Program-made: the position numbers and the translations under genes
Shown: positions 43,469 to 56,081 of the stretch, in pieces
How the letters are laid out: every line of letters starts with the position of its first letter
How positions within the stretch are numbered: the stretch's first letter is position 1
Notes under the pieces: generated by a model
What the model saw: only the letters and a program-made list of their open reading frames with translations
Database searches by the model: none
Told to the model about the DNA's origin: nothing
From: Apium graveolens
Lineage: Eukaryota > Streptophyta > Magnoliopsida > Apiales > Apiaceae
Direction of reading: 5' to 3'
Length of the DNA: 64,000 nucleotides
NCBI RefSeq assembly: GCF_009905375.1
Contig: NC_133653.1
Location: forward strand, 94,724,609-94,788,608

Positions 43469-44812
43469 ATGTCTCTTTCTCTAGTTACAGAAACATTTAT
43501 AGCGGCTATATCTACGAGCACTTGGTGTGTAGATACAGGAGCCACTGATCATGTTTGTAATTCTATGCAGGGGTTCCAACTATCCAGAATGCTTAGAGAT
43601 GGTGAGATATACGTGTTCATGGGAGATGCTATGAAAGTAGCAGTAGTTGCAGTAGGAGTTATTCATTTATCTTTTGGTTCTGATAGGATTTTGGTTTTGA
43701 ACAATTGTCTTTATGTACCTTCTTTTAGAAGGAATTTAATTTCGGTTTCTAAACTTGCTTTGGATGGTTATAATGTTTGTTTGGATCGTAATGTTTCTAT
43801 TATGATGAATAAACGAATTATATGTTCTGGTACATTGCAAGACAATTTGTATATAATTAATCCTAGTCAACCTGCACTTCAACTGCAATTTAGGGAATTG
43901 AACAACACATCTTCTAACTCTACTAAAAGAAAGGAACCTTCTAGTTTGAACCAAACATATCTTTGGCACTTGAGATTAGGTCATATTAACTTGAGGAGGA
44001 TTCAAAGACTGGTAGTAGACGGGCCTTTAAGCTCATTGGCAGTGGAGCCATTTCCAGTTTGTGAATCCTGCTTGGAAGGTAAAATGACTAATAGGCCTTT
44101 CAAGGCAAAAGAGAATAGAGCCAAATAACTGTTAGAATTGGTTCACTCTGATTTATGTGGACCCATGAATATCCAAGCAAGAGGTAGTTATGAATATTTC
44201 GTCACTTTCATTGATGATTATTCTAGATATGGGTACGTTTATTTGTTGCACCGTAAGTCTGAGTGCTTTGATAAGTTCAAAGAGTACAAAGCTAAAACGG
44301 AGAAGCGACTTAATAAAAGTATCAAGTCACTATGATTAGATCGTGGTGGCGAATACTTGCTTGGAGAATTTAGGGAATATTTATCAGAAAATGGGATAGA
44401 ATCCCAGTTAACTGCACCAGGAACACCCCAGCAGAACGGTGTAGCAGAGAGAAGGAACCAGACTCTTTTAGAGAGTGTTAGATCGATGATGAGTTATTCG
44501 GATTTACCCAAGTCATTTTGGGGACATGCCTTAGAGACAACAGCTTATCTTCTGAACTTAGTACCTTCTAAGTCGGTTCCTAAAACCCCCTTAGAATTGT
44601 GGATCGGGGATAAACCGAATCTAAGACATATTCGAATATGGGGTTGTCCAGCACATGTGCTGAACAAGAACGCGACTAAGTTAGAATCTCGTACAGAAGT
44701 AAGGTTGTTTGTAGGCTACCCCATGGGAACGAAAGGATATTTATTTTATAGTCCGAAGAATTGGGATGTCATTGTTAGCACCAATACAAGATTCTTAAGG
44801 AGGAATATATAA
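43469..44812 (+). pseudogene. pol: element G pol part 1: protease and integrase
   Basis: Same frame as gag. Protease WCVDTGATDHV is intact. The pre-integrase stretch and zinc finger (LWHLRLGHINLRRI, CESCLEGKM) lead to a TAA at 44126-44128. Integrase follows (LVHSDLCGPM, FIDDYSRYGYVYL), then a TGA at 44333-44335, RGGEYLLGEF, and TPQQNGVAERRNQTLLE with the third catalytic Glu. The integrase C terminus (IWGCPAHVLNK, LFVGYPMGTKGYLFY) ends in a frameshift just before 44812. Confidence 0.9.
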
Positions 44813-44940
44813 TGAATCACAAACCCATGAGTAGTGTCGTTTTAGAGGAACTAGTGGGAGGGACAAATAATACCCATGAAGCTGTAGTACAAGTAGAACA
44901 ACCATAACATAATGTACAACCTGTCACTAATACCGCACCG

Positions 44941-46602
44941 GTGCCTCGTCGTAGTGGGAGGGTTGTTCAACAGCCTGATAGATTCATGTTTTTGGGTGAG
45001 TCTTCAGACTTGGTCTCTGATGAACATGATGATGATCCCCGTACATACGAAGAGGCAACACAAGACAAAGATGCAGATCTTTGGCAAAAGGCGATAGAAT
45101 CTGAGATAGAATCAATGTATTCTAATCAGGTCTGGGAGCTCGTGGAACCACCCAAAGGTATAAAACCTATTGGATATAAGTGGATCTACAAGAAAAAGAG
45201 GGGATTAGATAAAAAGGTGAAAGCCTGGAAAGCAAGACTTGTTGCGAAAGGGTATACTCAGAAAGAAGGTATCGATTATGAGGAAACCTTTTCACCGGTA
45301 GTCATGCTTAAGTCAATCCGTATTCTTTTATCTATAGCAGCTCATCTCGATTATGAGATTTGGCAAATGGATGTCAAGACAGCTTTTCTTAATGGAAGTC
45401 TTGAAGAAACCATCTATATGCAGCAACCAAAAGGATTCATTAAGGAAGGCCAAGAACATCTGGTATGTAAGCTTAAGAGGTCTATTTATGGACTTAAACA
45501 AGCTTCTAGAGACTGGAATATTCGTTTTGATCAGGCAGTCCAGTTATATGGATTTGATCAAAGTCCAAGCGAATCGTGCGTGTATAAGAGAAGTGAAGGT
45601 AATGCAGTGGTTTTTCTAGTACTATATGTAGATGATATTTTACTCATTGGAAATAATGTTGAGATGTTGTCATCAGTAAAGGCATGGTTGTTCAAACAAT
45701 TTGACATGAAGGACTTAGGTGAAGCGTACATCCTTGGGATCAAAGTTATAAGGGATCGCAAGAAAAGGATGTTGGCTTTATCTCAAGAGCCCTACATTGA
45801 TGAAGTATTAGCTCGTTTTAACATGCAGAACTCCAAGAAAGGTTTTCTACCTTTTAAGCATGGAGTTGCTCTATCTAAGAAGTAGTGTCCTTCGACACCT
45901 AAGGATATAGAGAGCATGAAAGCAGTTCCTTATGCTTCAGCATGTGGAAGCTTAATGTATGCTATGTTATGTACGAGGCCTGACATCTGCTTTGCTGTAG
46001 GCATGGTTAGTAGATATCAGTCGAACCCAGGTCAGGAACATTGGAGTGCAGTAAAAACTATACTCAAGTACCTGAGAAGGACTAAGGAGTATATGTTAAT
46101 TTACAAGGCCTCGGATCTATTTCCTTTGGGATATACTGATTCAGATTTCCAATCAGATAGGGATAAGAGGAAATCAACCTCGGGATATATTTTTACTTTG
46201 GGAGGTGGAGTCGTTATATGGAGGAGTGTAAAGCAGAAATGTATTGCAGACTCCATCATGGAGGCCGAGTACGTGGCGGCCTCTGAGGCTGCCAAGGAGG
46301 CTGTATGGTTCAGGAACTTCCTTTTGGACTTAGATGTGGTACCTAATTTTCCTAGGAGCTTGACGGTGTATTGTGATAACACTGGTGCTGTGGCAAATTC
46401 AAAGGAACCGCGAGACCACAAAGCAGCTAAACATATTGAACGTAAGTATAATCTCATACGAGGAATCGTAAAGCGAGGGGATATAGTTGTGGCTCACATA
46501 TCATCAGAAGACAACCGAGCAGATCCTTTCACAAAGAGCTTGCCAACCAAGGTTTTTGACAAGCATGTGGAAGCGATAGGAGTCAGATGGATGGACATAT
46601 AG
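44941..46602 (+). pseudogene. pol: element G pol part 2: reverse transcriptase and RNase H
   Basis: In the next frame; a TAA at 44905-44907 separates it from part 1. [26 protein letters not shown], then [10 protein letters not shown], and the palm [14 protein letters not shown] at 45883-45885 cuts RT from RNase H. RNase H from 45916: GYTDSDFQSD, EAEYVAASEA, YCDNTGAVA, HIERKYNLIR, ending with DPFTKSLPTK and a stop at 46602. Catalytic residues are retained, so the stops rather than active-site loss disable it. Confidence 0.92.
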
Positions 46603-46672
46603 ATTTTTATGTAATAGTGGATTAAATAAACACTGATGTACACATAGAATATTTTGAGTATAAGTGGGAGAT

Positions 46673-47767
46673 TGTTAGTGTATACTGAAAATATTTATTT
46701 GAAGTATGTACATTTATTTCTGGCCAGTTTATTTGAGAATCATTTGAATGTTTACATGTTGTCTAATATTATATATTGTGAACAATCTAGTATCAAATGG
46801 GATACAGAATATTAGATTGTTAAATACGGTTATATAATATAATAAGGTTCACAGCACAGGTGGTGTTGGACAATCCACTGGTATGGCTGTAGTATTATTT
46901 AGAGTAGTTTATATTGACTAATAAATAATACTAGTATACTTTGTGTATATTGAACAGGATCAAATTTAGAATTGTTCCCTTAATACTGATTAAGAAGGAG
47001 AACTAAGATTCTATGTTATTATTAATGCTTAGGTTCTTAATTCGGAAATAGTAATTGACACGTGTATATTATTTACATGCTTTGATTTATATATGAAATA
47101 ATTCTTTTGAATTATATCATTATATTTTGGGTGATGGAATTATATACATGGTGGATATTATTTATTGAAGGAATCCATGTCCTGATAATATTCGGGTTAA
47201 TGATGTCCCCTTGAAAACTCAAAAAGATTTAATTATGTGAAACCCTGCAGGTGGAATTTATTCTGGCATAATTAAATAAAGGTTGAGTGGATGATCAAGG
47301 ATAAAAGATATTAATTAAATAAATTATCAGTAATTTATTTAATTAATGGACATATGATATTTTAAACATGGGGAATTTAATAAGCAAATAATATTGGAAC
47401 CGAATTAATTAAATTACGGTATTAGGAAAGGTAGTGCAAATATTAATTCTTTAGTGGATTGAATTAATATTTAATTACATTGGGCTAGGCTCAAGATGTA
47501 ATTAGAAGGCCCAACCTAATTATCCATGGTCCCTATTGTAGCCTATATATATTCTTATTCTCTTCTTGCTTGGAATTGTGTGAAAACATATTATAGCCAC
47601 CAAGGAGCAAGAAGAGAGGATAACTTGAGAAGACGGAGGCCACACTTCGCTCAAGGGAATTTGGGAATACAATAGAAGAGCGTGGAATCAACCATTAACA
47701 AGGTAATCCTCTTTTCATAATCTTTATCGTAAAATGTAGTAACACCCAAAGTCCGTGGTTCCCAACA
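46673..47767 (+). repeat. 3' LTR of element G
   Basis: 1095 bp, partner of 40036-41130. It follows the PPT AAGTGGGAGAT (46662-46672). Confidence 0.95.
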
Positions 47768-47772
47768 TAGAC
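47768..47772. repeat. target-site duplication of element G, right copy (tagac)
   Basis: Identical to 40031-40035. Confidence 0.95.
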
Positions 47773-49502
47773 GGGGTCCGGTAACCTATGAACAACAACA
47801 TAATCCGGAATTAGACCACGATCGCTTAAGAAACTAGTCAAAACTCACTCATACCCTAATGGTCGCTTACGGTCGCTTATACACTTAACGATTTGCGTTA
47901 ATCGCTTGCGTACCCTCGGCTCCACTAATTTTAATAAATTAACCGTTACGAATTTTAAGGCGACTCTTTTACGAGAAATTTACTAACTTCCTTATTCACT
48001 TGACATAATTCTCTCATATTTCGATTAATCATTTAAGGGTCTCAATTATGGTCTCAAAGTTACTCGAGGTTTCGGGGTTCGCTCGCGAAACGCCGTTACT
48101 TAAAATGGTCGTTTCTCATCGCTCGTAACTCGGATTTAGGCGAACGACATATCAAAACGAAGCTCGTAACATGAACTATCTAAACATGGTAAATTTACAG
48201 ATTGGTCAGTGAGTTTTCTGGTCCGAAATTCATGTACAATAGTTAAGGAAAACGGACATTACGACTATATTTACGAGTTTTCCAAGTTTCTCACTACACT
48301 AAAACCTCACCAAACAACCCACAATTATTAACACATCAAAACCTCAACTAAATAATACTATACCAGTCCTTATTCTCCAGATTCTTCAATTCAACCAACC
48401 ACAATCAAGTTCTATTAACTATAACAAGATTCATTCACCAAATCACTCCAAATTCAAATCAAACTACTAATAATTAAAGATCATGCTTCTCATTTAGAAA
48501 ACCGACCATCAAACACACTAATAATAAAAGTAAAGGCTATGGTTTGAAGTTTATACCTTCCTTGGGAGGTGTTAAGTTGCTATGAAGCCTTAAGGAGCCT
48601 CCTACAAGTTGATCTTTCCAAAGAAATCAAGAACACAAAGTTAGGCTTTGAAGTTTCTAAATGTACGATTGAAAGAACTGTAAAAATTAGGGTCTTACCA
48701 TGCTTATTTGGACAAGACTTGTGAATAAGTGTTGTAGGCCACCTCAATACCTTTCCAACGAGCTATAGAACACAACATTTGAGTGAGTATTGAAGGAGAT
48801 ATGACAGTTTGAAGTTGCTGTGTTTGTTTTGGCCGCGAGCTTTGAAGCTTGGAATGGGGGAGAGAAGATGAATGGTGCTTGGTTGATTTTTTGGAAATTG
48901 AAATGAATTTACTTGGTTGTAAATCAACCTTGTAAAATGTCTTGCTTTTGCTTTTTGATTACATCATTACTTGCATCATCAATGATGCCACATGTCCACT
49001 TCTTGTGGTGTAAGGGTGTCTTAACCTTTAACCACATGTTTTAGCTTCTCTTGGAAGCTTTCTACCCATTCTACTTGTATGTGCATGCCCCTTGGTCGTT
49101 TATTTATTTTACGGTTCGCTTAACTCTCGTTCTCATTAATCGTTTGAAGGATCATATCCGGGATCTCATTACTTGGGTTCCCCTAAACCTTTTACAATCT
49201 TTTATATTCTTTTTATGATCCTCTCTTATAATCCTTGAATTTAAATCCTTTTAATCATGTTACCTTATATTCAATTTTTTCGGTATCTAGTGAATTTTCT
49301 GGAAAAATCAAAGTGTTCGAATTTGGATTCTGACGATCTTTACATACACTTATATACCATATAGAGTACTAATAAGATCTCAGAATATCAATAAAAGAAC
49401 TCCTACATAGTGTGGCATGAAAAGTTTTCTTAATCAGCATAATCAACAAAATCACTATTCATAAGGGTTACAAAAAGTCCAAATTTTTTTGGGGTTATTA
49501 CA
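47773..49502 (-). repeat. 3' LTR of element B, part 2 (U3 side)
   Basis: Resumes the LTR after element G. On the minus strand the LTR starts TGTAATAACCCC at 49502, next to the PPT. Confidence 0.87.
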
Positions 49503-49520
49503 GTCTCCCCTCCTTAAAAG
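49503..49520 (-). other. polypurine tract, element B
   Basis: The minus strand reads CTTTTAAGGAGGGGAGAC directly before the LTR start TGTAATAACC. It confirms the minus orientation and marks the LTR as 3'. Confidence 0.88.
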
Positions 49521-49648
49521 AATTCCGTCCCGGAATCAGATAGAAAATGAAGAGGGATACTCTCTTAGCATTGCACTTTCTAACTCTCAAGTAAATTTTC
49601 CACATTGTGGTTCTACCACCAACTCTGACTAGTTTGATAACCCTTCTC

Positions 49649-49984
49649 CTAAGCAATTGTTCCTTTTTGATCTATAACCCTTCCTGGTTGCTCCATATAA
49701 GTTACGTCTGGTTGCAGGTCTATGCGCTCATATGCTAACTTCCCAATACGTCTTAATATCTCCAAGGGTCCAACAAATTGTGGACTTAACTTTCCTTTCT
49801 TTCCGAACCTCATCAATCCTTTCCAAGGGAATACCTTTAACAACACTAGGTCCCCTATTTCATACTCTTTGTCCTCTCGTGTCAAATCAGTATAATTCCT
49901 ATGTCCATCTTGGGCTACTACCAGCCGTCCTCTGATTAGATCTTTTATATCCTTAGTCCTTTGGACCACTGCTGGTCTGAGCAT
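49649..49984 (-). pseudogene. integrase C-terminal ORF, element B
   Basis: 111 aa open on the minus strand. DLTREDKEYEIGDLVLLKVFPWKGLMRFGKKGKLSPQFVGP style sequence is the GPF/Y module that ends gypsy integrase. It continues to LEILRRIGKLAYE, then jumps to a later part (IDLQPDVTYMEQP), so a piece between the module and the chromodomain is missing. The chromodomain itself is not visible. Element A's equivalent lies outside the window. Confidence 0.85.
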
Positions 49985-52880
49985 CTTGCGCTCTACAACT
50001 TCATCCTAACATAAGGGAGATCAAAATTGTCTTCCCTTAAGGATCTCATAAGGAGACATCTCGATACCTGACATACGATCTATTGTCGTGAGAAAACTCA
50101 ATCCGCGTTAAGTAATCATTCCAAATTTTTTTCAAGTCTATTGCACAGACTCTCATCATAGCTTCTAGCATTATAGCTTTTACTTCTCAATACCCACTTT
50201 TTTCCAGTTTGTAATCGTTACTATCTTTCGTACCTAATATTATACTGGTTACACTTTTGCTCGTTAGCGTTCTATAACCTTTTAATAACCGCGTCAACCT
50301 TAGTATCACGAACGCGTTAGATTCAGAATACCACCATACTAATACCACTTCATCTCCAGCTGCCTCCATCTTCCAAAGTTTCACCAATCATATAAAAGTA
50401 AAAGAATTTATTGAGAGATCACTATAATCAAGAACACTTGTTATAATCGCATAGTTAGTACAGAAGGTGGCCAGCCTTTAGTACTTGACAAACAATTAAA
50501 CAATAGATGGTATCCTACTAGGCTTCTATCACACAGATAGATAGTCATTCGGCGATACCTCCCTGGAAGGGTTGTTCTTCTCAGCTTATACAAATTGAAA
50601 AGGAGAGAAAGGAACGAATTTAAGAGCATTATAAAAAAAAATATACTGCCACAAAATATCTGGCTTGGAATCTACCTCTGAAATATAGAGATTTATCAAA
50701 GGAGAATGAAACATAAGTATCTATATTAATATCCAGTATTATCGCATCGTAATTCACGTGCCTGAATATTTTTGCTATTTCGTCCATCATTCTATGAACC
50801 CATGCTCTTGCTCGAGCTTATAAACAATCATCGTTGAAACTCCCTCGATAGCGAAAATCGAATCTGGGATTTCATTCTAGACAACATCGTTACTAGAATC
50901 CATTTCTATACCGCAACCTTCTTCGTATAGTAATACTACTATTTATCGATAAGAAGGAATAAATATATCATAGGTAGATAATCGACTTAATTAGTCTATC
51001 AATGATGACTTATATATCACCACGACCCGATTAGTGGTACTCAATCTCAACATCCATTCCTATACAACTCTCACGGTTGTAATCGGCTCATTACTCGCAG
51101 AATCATTGCTGCATTACTATGGTCCACCGTTGACCTTCTGTAATTATTCATTTTCCTTGGAATCTTAATAGCTAACCATACGGAGTCCATACCTGTCATA
51201 TCGAATTCTTCTAAGGAGGTAACATGATCACCGTTCATGATTCATGATCCTGAACTTGACGTACATATGACATGAAACAGATAAAATTGCAGAAAAGTTT
51301 CAATGAAAGAAATAATAGAAGGTTAATACCATTATTAACCATATGTCTTTATTAGGAGACATGAAGCTCAAAGGTTTATTTAGTCCTTTCGTAACATGGT
51401 CCTGACTTATTCTCTAGATAGGACCTTCTAAGATAGATAGCCCGCTCACGGTGATTACAATAATTAAATCTTTACCAAACTACTATTACAGTTGAGTATC
51501 GCACAATCATCAGAAGGAATGTCAATCTTTCACACTATAATACAACCTTTACGGCTTTAACCATCATCACTGTATTTTATGGCATGAGGACCTATAATTG
51601 CTCTCTTACACTTAGAGTGTCGGCCACCTCTTCAGCCTTTCCTGATAGTAAAATTTCCTTACAATCAATGTCATTTTAACCACCTCCAACTAAATTTTCT
51701 ACCTCATTTCAATCACTGCTTAGATGTGAACATTGCCACGACTGACTCTCGATCATACTTAGGACGTCTCTTATCTTGGGTCCTTCTTGCTTTCACCAAT
51801 CTCAAGTCTCATTGGGTCGATCTATACTTTCCTATGGTTCAACACGTGCCCCACCTGGCATTATTATAATTACGTAATATTTCCTTTATCAAAATTTATA
51901 TTCTTCAGAACTTTGAATATTACCTTTCTCCTTGTAAGATCTCTAAGGTTTCCTTGAATCACTCCTGCTGTATTCCCTAGATACAGGGCATATCAAAATA
52001 CCATTTACTAATACTAGAACCATTGTCTATATAGTTTTGAAAACTTTCTCCACTGATCTTTAAAGGTTGTTGTTGCCTTAGTTCTTCATTCTGTACTACC
52101 CAAACTCATAATGTCCCTATTAAGGGTAAAATGCCAACCTTTATGCATTCCCGTATGGTTCATCTCAAGTTTTTGAGGTTTCATCCTTAATTCCACCTTT
52201 AAAAGGTACTTACATCCTTCCATGGATAAATCAAGTCATACATCCCTGATAAGGGTATCTTATTCAAATTGCGGTTAATCCATATGGCCTCCAAAAGATA
52301 ACAACGGTTATCCGCTTTTCTTTCCTAATTTGGTAATGATAACATGGATGTTCTGGAAGATATTGGTGTGTTCAATGTGAACTTCTTTTTAATAAATCCT
52401 CATTTACTTTTGTTGTTTATCTCAACAGTCATCTCAATGTGCAGATATCTTCTATACTCGGTGTCTCCCTTTTGGGCATCAAGTCACAGGTCTTACATAC
52501 ACTTCATATTCTTGAAAGTCACTTCCTTCATCCCATTTTCCTAATTTCTTGTTATCCTATCTCCTCAGTCCATCCATTTTTCCTTATTAATCCATCAGTC
52601 TATCTCAAAGTTTCATCGAATACTCTCAACTTAAAGGGGATTAATTATATTTATCGCTTACGCCTTCAACCCTTGACTTTATCTCATGATCAGTCACCAT
52701 CGCGCTGATGATGACACACTTCTCTATATTTATTGCTAGAGTTTCTTAGGGTTTCACATACCTAACTCCATTATCACTTCTCAACTCTATTTCCTTTATA
52801 TCCCTTTATACTCCTTCCCCTTTCAGTCTTTTATTTTCATTTTTATTACAACCATTTCATGAACCAACACAACATAAGCA
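49985..52880 (-). other. element B internal region, unassigned
   Basis: Colinear with 1-2750 of element A from about 50240 on, at moderate identity. All six frames are full of stops, and I recognise no domain with confidence. Confidence 0.6.
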
Positions 52881-53210
52881 TTGATTTCAAACATACCGTC
52901 AATCTGGATTTGTGTCCTTCATATGAACCTTGACGACTTTCACAACCTAGATTCATGATTCATCATACTTGTTCGCCTCTGGCCTGGTTTTAAAACTTCT
53001 ACACTATTTCTCTATCTTCCTCAGCCTTCCACCACCGGGTGGCCTCTCTCTTAGGAAAGTAAGTGGAAAAAAGGTCTTTTACGCTTTATCAATCATTTAG
53101 GATCTCAAATAATTCCTCTATTTCCTTTAGCCAGGCTCTTGCCTCGACTGGGTCAACTTGTTCCTTGGAACTCTGAGAGCTTAGCGACTTAAAGGTCCTG
53201 AAAGAATTTC
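52880..53210 (-). pseudogene. gag core remnant, element B
   Basis: Counterpart of 2780-3115. The PAEARAWLKE-type block lies near 53130-53160 on the minus strand and is interrupted by stops. Confidence 0.6.
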
Positions 53211-53499
53211 CCACCGCAGTGTTTCCTCAGGGTGGTCGTTGGGGATAATAGTCTAAGTTCTGTTTAGACAGGTCCATGAATTGCCATATAGGAGTATCGT
53301 CTCGGGTCTCCTTTCCTTACTCGACTTCTGTTTTCTCAGTATGAAATGTTTCATCCTTCTCCCATAATTGGGGTTATCTTATACGTTAAAAATCCTTGTT
53401 TTCCACTTCATTATGTTTTGGGTTCCTTACATCTTGATTGCGACCTCACTGATTATCACATTCAGGGTTTTCCATTAATCTTATTCCTCAAACTATGGC

Positions 53500-54340
53500 T
53501 TTCATCTAAGATCTCGTCCTTAAGCTCTTGAACGTTTGGAACCCAAATTTTGTAGGAATACCTCATTATTCCCTTATCATCTTTCTCGGTATTAATCTCT
53601 TCTCTATTTGTTGGCTCTCTGCCTTCATTCATCACTTTTTTTTAGCACAATATGATATTTTCCAATAATTCGGGATGTATTGCAATCTAAAACAGCTTTT
53701 CGGTACCGGCTCCGGTTACCTTCACTTCTATTTCCATTTTCTCAAAATCTCTTATCAACTCTCCCAAAGACATTTTCATCTTGAGTCTCTCTTTTATACT
53801 AAGGGCATTAGCCACCATTTTGGCTTTCCCTGGATGATAAAGAATCTCATAATCGTAATCCTTGATTAGCTCTAACCACCTCCTTTGGCGCATGTTGAGC
53901 TCTTTCTGCGTGAAAATGCACTAGAGCACTTATGGCTTGTGTAAATCTCCACTTCTCTCCATACAAGTAGTGCCTCCAATCCTTAGGGCAAAACTATTGC
54001 CACGAGCCCAAGCTCATGGGTGGGATATTGAATTTCATATTCTCTTAATTGTCTTGACGCGTACGCGATTACCTTGTCGTGCTGTATAAGAATGCACCCT
54101 AATTACTTGTGCGAAGCGTCAATACAAATTATAAAATCTCTTTTTCCATCCGCCAACGCCAATATAGGGGCTGTCACCAATCTTTGCTTCAGTTCTTGAA
54201 AGCTGTTCTCGCATTTCTCTGTCCATTCGAACTTCTCAGTCTTACGAGTAAGCCGCGTTAAAGGGGCTACTATCTTTGCAAACTTGAACGAACTTCCGGT
54301 AGTAATTGTCCAATCCTACCTGTGGTAGTCGCCCTGGCCA
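53500..54340 (-). pseudogene. RT/RNase H and integrase N-terminal remnants, element B
   Basis: Minus strand. RT thumb and RNase H start near 54030-54330 (frameshifted; LTRLTRKTEKFEWTEKCE is visible). The RNase H C terminus is open at 53687-53893 (MRQRRWLELIKDYDYEILYHPGKAKMVANALS). An integrase linker lies near 53520-53600. Same order and joints as element A. Confidence 0.75.
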
Positions 54341-54346
54341 TGGTCA

Positions 54347-54544
54347 TCAATTCCTCAATGGTCCCTTTTTTTTTCTTGTCAGGATTCTCCACGGGATCCC
54401 CTCAGCAACAATCCTTTCTAGGACAACATCCTCAACCGCTACATCCTCAATATGAACATCATCTGGTCCCGTGTTAGGACGCTTTATCGGATCCATAATC
54501 TGATCTCCAATAACTAATAAAACATCATCGCGTTGTTGCTCCAC
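54347..54544 (-). pseudogene. acidic N-terminal ORF, element B (probable gag N terminus)
   Basis: 65 aa open: GDQIMDPIKRPNTGPDDVH, then EDVAVEDVVLERIV. Homologous to 4286-4540 in element A. It runs directly into the RT/RNase H remnant, showing the same internal deletion. Confidence 0.45.
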
Positions 54545-54742
54545 AACCTCAGGGTTCGGAGTCCCGCTACCATATACGATAACGAACTACGCTTTTATCA
54601 CGATATTTATAAGGGCTCCCATAAGGGTTTTAACTGTCAGTACTATGTTAGGTAGTCCAACTATGAACTTGGCAAGAGTTCTTATTATCTTAGTGAACTT
54701 CTTATCTTAACGTCGCATCATCTCTGAGGTTTATAACGCTTA

Positions 54743-54754
54743 TCTCTGATACCA
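54743..54754 (-). other. degenerate primer binding site, element B
   Basis: The minus strand reads TGGTATCAGAGA, one mismatch at the last base compared with element A, four bases inside the LTR edge. Confidence 0.85.
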
Positions 54755-54758
54755 TTTC

Positions 54759-56081
54759 TGTAACACCCCCAAATCCGGGGTCGGAGATCCGGGTTGTCAC
54801 GAGTTCCATTTCCCTTAATAATACTTAATCTTAATAATCAACCAACTACTGCGTACTGTGACTCCACAATATACACACACACCACAAGTTATAGTCTCAA
54901 AGATGAATATCCAAAAATAACACAAGTCATTTTATTCCACAATTATAAGCCATTACACCTCAAAAGGGTTTCTGAATAAATTTACATATTCCTTGCCATT
55001 ATTAGAATTCATAAATATACATAAGTCTGGCACAACAAAAGCTGAAAGCCTAGCCTATTGGTAGTTCCTACTTTAGCTACAATGGCATCAACGCCTACAG
55101 GAAACTGCGGAACGTTTCCTAACCGCTCACGAATTGGGAGCTTGATCTTGTTCATCTTGTCTATCTGTTGTTGTGTGATGAAAGAAGAAAGCAAGGGTGA
55201 GCAACAAGCCCACCGAAATAATATGTATAATAATTAACAATATATGAGCATTCTCATAGTACTCATGAAAGTCTTGGTCAAGAAGAAATGAACCAAATTT
55301 GATATCTTAATGCGACGAAGTCGCAAAATATTCAGTATATATACACATATATACTCTTCAAAATCTTTGAAATCCTCTAACATGTATAATATACACAGAG
55401 TTCCAGATTATAACTGTATGAAAATACCGTTGCAAGGTGATCTCATATATCTAACCTTGTCTCAACGTTTTTCTGAAAATCTTTGTCATGCATAAGATAA
55501 TCATTAACTAGATATAAGTTGAAAAGATGAAGTTACGAGATACTCTAATATACTTATATCTTTTTCGAATAATACTTGAACTACCATCGTTCAAGGTATA
55601 AATAGTTCATCCCACGGATGAAGTTACAAGACATAACTTGTATAGAATCAATATTTGAAATATCATCAAAAAGGAAATGAAGTTACGAGATACTTCATTT
55701 GATGAAAACGTCATTTTGAAAACTCGACCCTGCTAACACTCAACAATCGCCCAACCGTAGCCTTTCTATCGAAGTGCTCTGGGTAGTGTTACAGAAATAT
55801 CCAACTGGATGATGAACTCATTACGGGAGTTTGTCGCGCCAGGAAGACCACTCACGATGATTAGTCGCAGTAGTGCAACCCCACCATTTTCTACATGTAG
55901 AGGAGAACAGTCGGATTTACTTGTCAACCGAACACTGGACTCCTAAGGAATGGACCGTCTTAGCGGAACTTCCGGGATATTTGGGCCAATATAATAAGGC
56001 TGTGCCGGCGCCACTCGACCACTTACGTCACTCCTAGTTCAGATGAAATCCATGACTTTGAAACGTAAAGCTCATCCCACC
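54759..56081 (-). repeat. 5' LTR of element B, truncated by LTR E
   Basis: The plus strand opens TGTAACACCCCC and matches 37776-39110. It breaks at 56081, where an inverted same-family LTR starts. The remaining U3 part would lie beyond the window if E is a simple insertion. Confidence 0.87.
55009..55155 (-). CDS. short LTR-resident ORF, right LTR of element B
   Basis: 48 aa, the LTR partner of 38026-38172, with about five residue differences and no stop. It follows the same possible splice acceptor. Confidence 0.3.
   Translation of the reverse strand: MNKIKLPIRERLGNVPQFPVGVDAIVAKVGTTNRLGFQLLLCQTYVYL

Larger units (their letters stand above)
40036..47767 (+). mobile_element. Ty1/copia element G, structurally complete, coding-dead
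   Basis: 7.7 kb with two 1095-bp LTRs (40036-41130, 46673-47767), PBS, PPT (TAAGTGGGAGAT before 46673) and a perfect tagac target duplication in the left LTR of element B. Gag and all pol domains are present in the normal copia order, but with six in-frame stops and at least one frameshift. The LTRs differ at about 18 positions by hand count, mostly transitions (about 98.4% identity). Confidence 0.95.
37776..56081 (-). mobile_element. Ty3/gypsy element B (same family and layout as element A)
   Basis: A minus-strand element. Left (3') LTR 37776-49502, split by copia element G; PPT 49503-49520; internal region 49503-54758; right (5') LTR from 54759, cut at 56081 by the inverted LTR E. The internal region is colinear with element A and has the same scrambled protein segments. 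It also retains an integrase C-terminal ORF near the PPT. Its possible left target site is ccatg; the right copy is outside the window. Confidence 0.85.

Noticed and set aside
7773..47772. Similar target sites taaac and tagac for two different copia elements
   Set aside because: Two cases are too few to claim an insertion preference.
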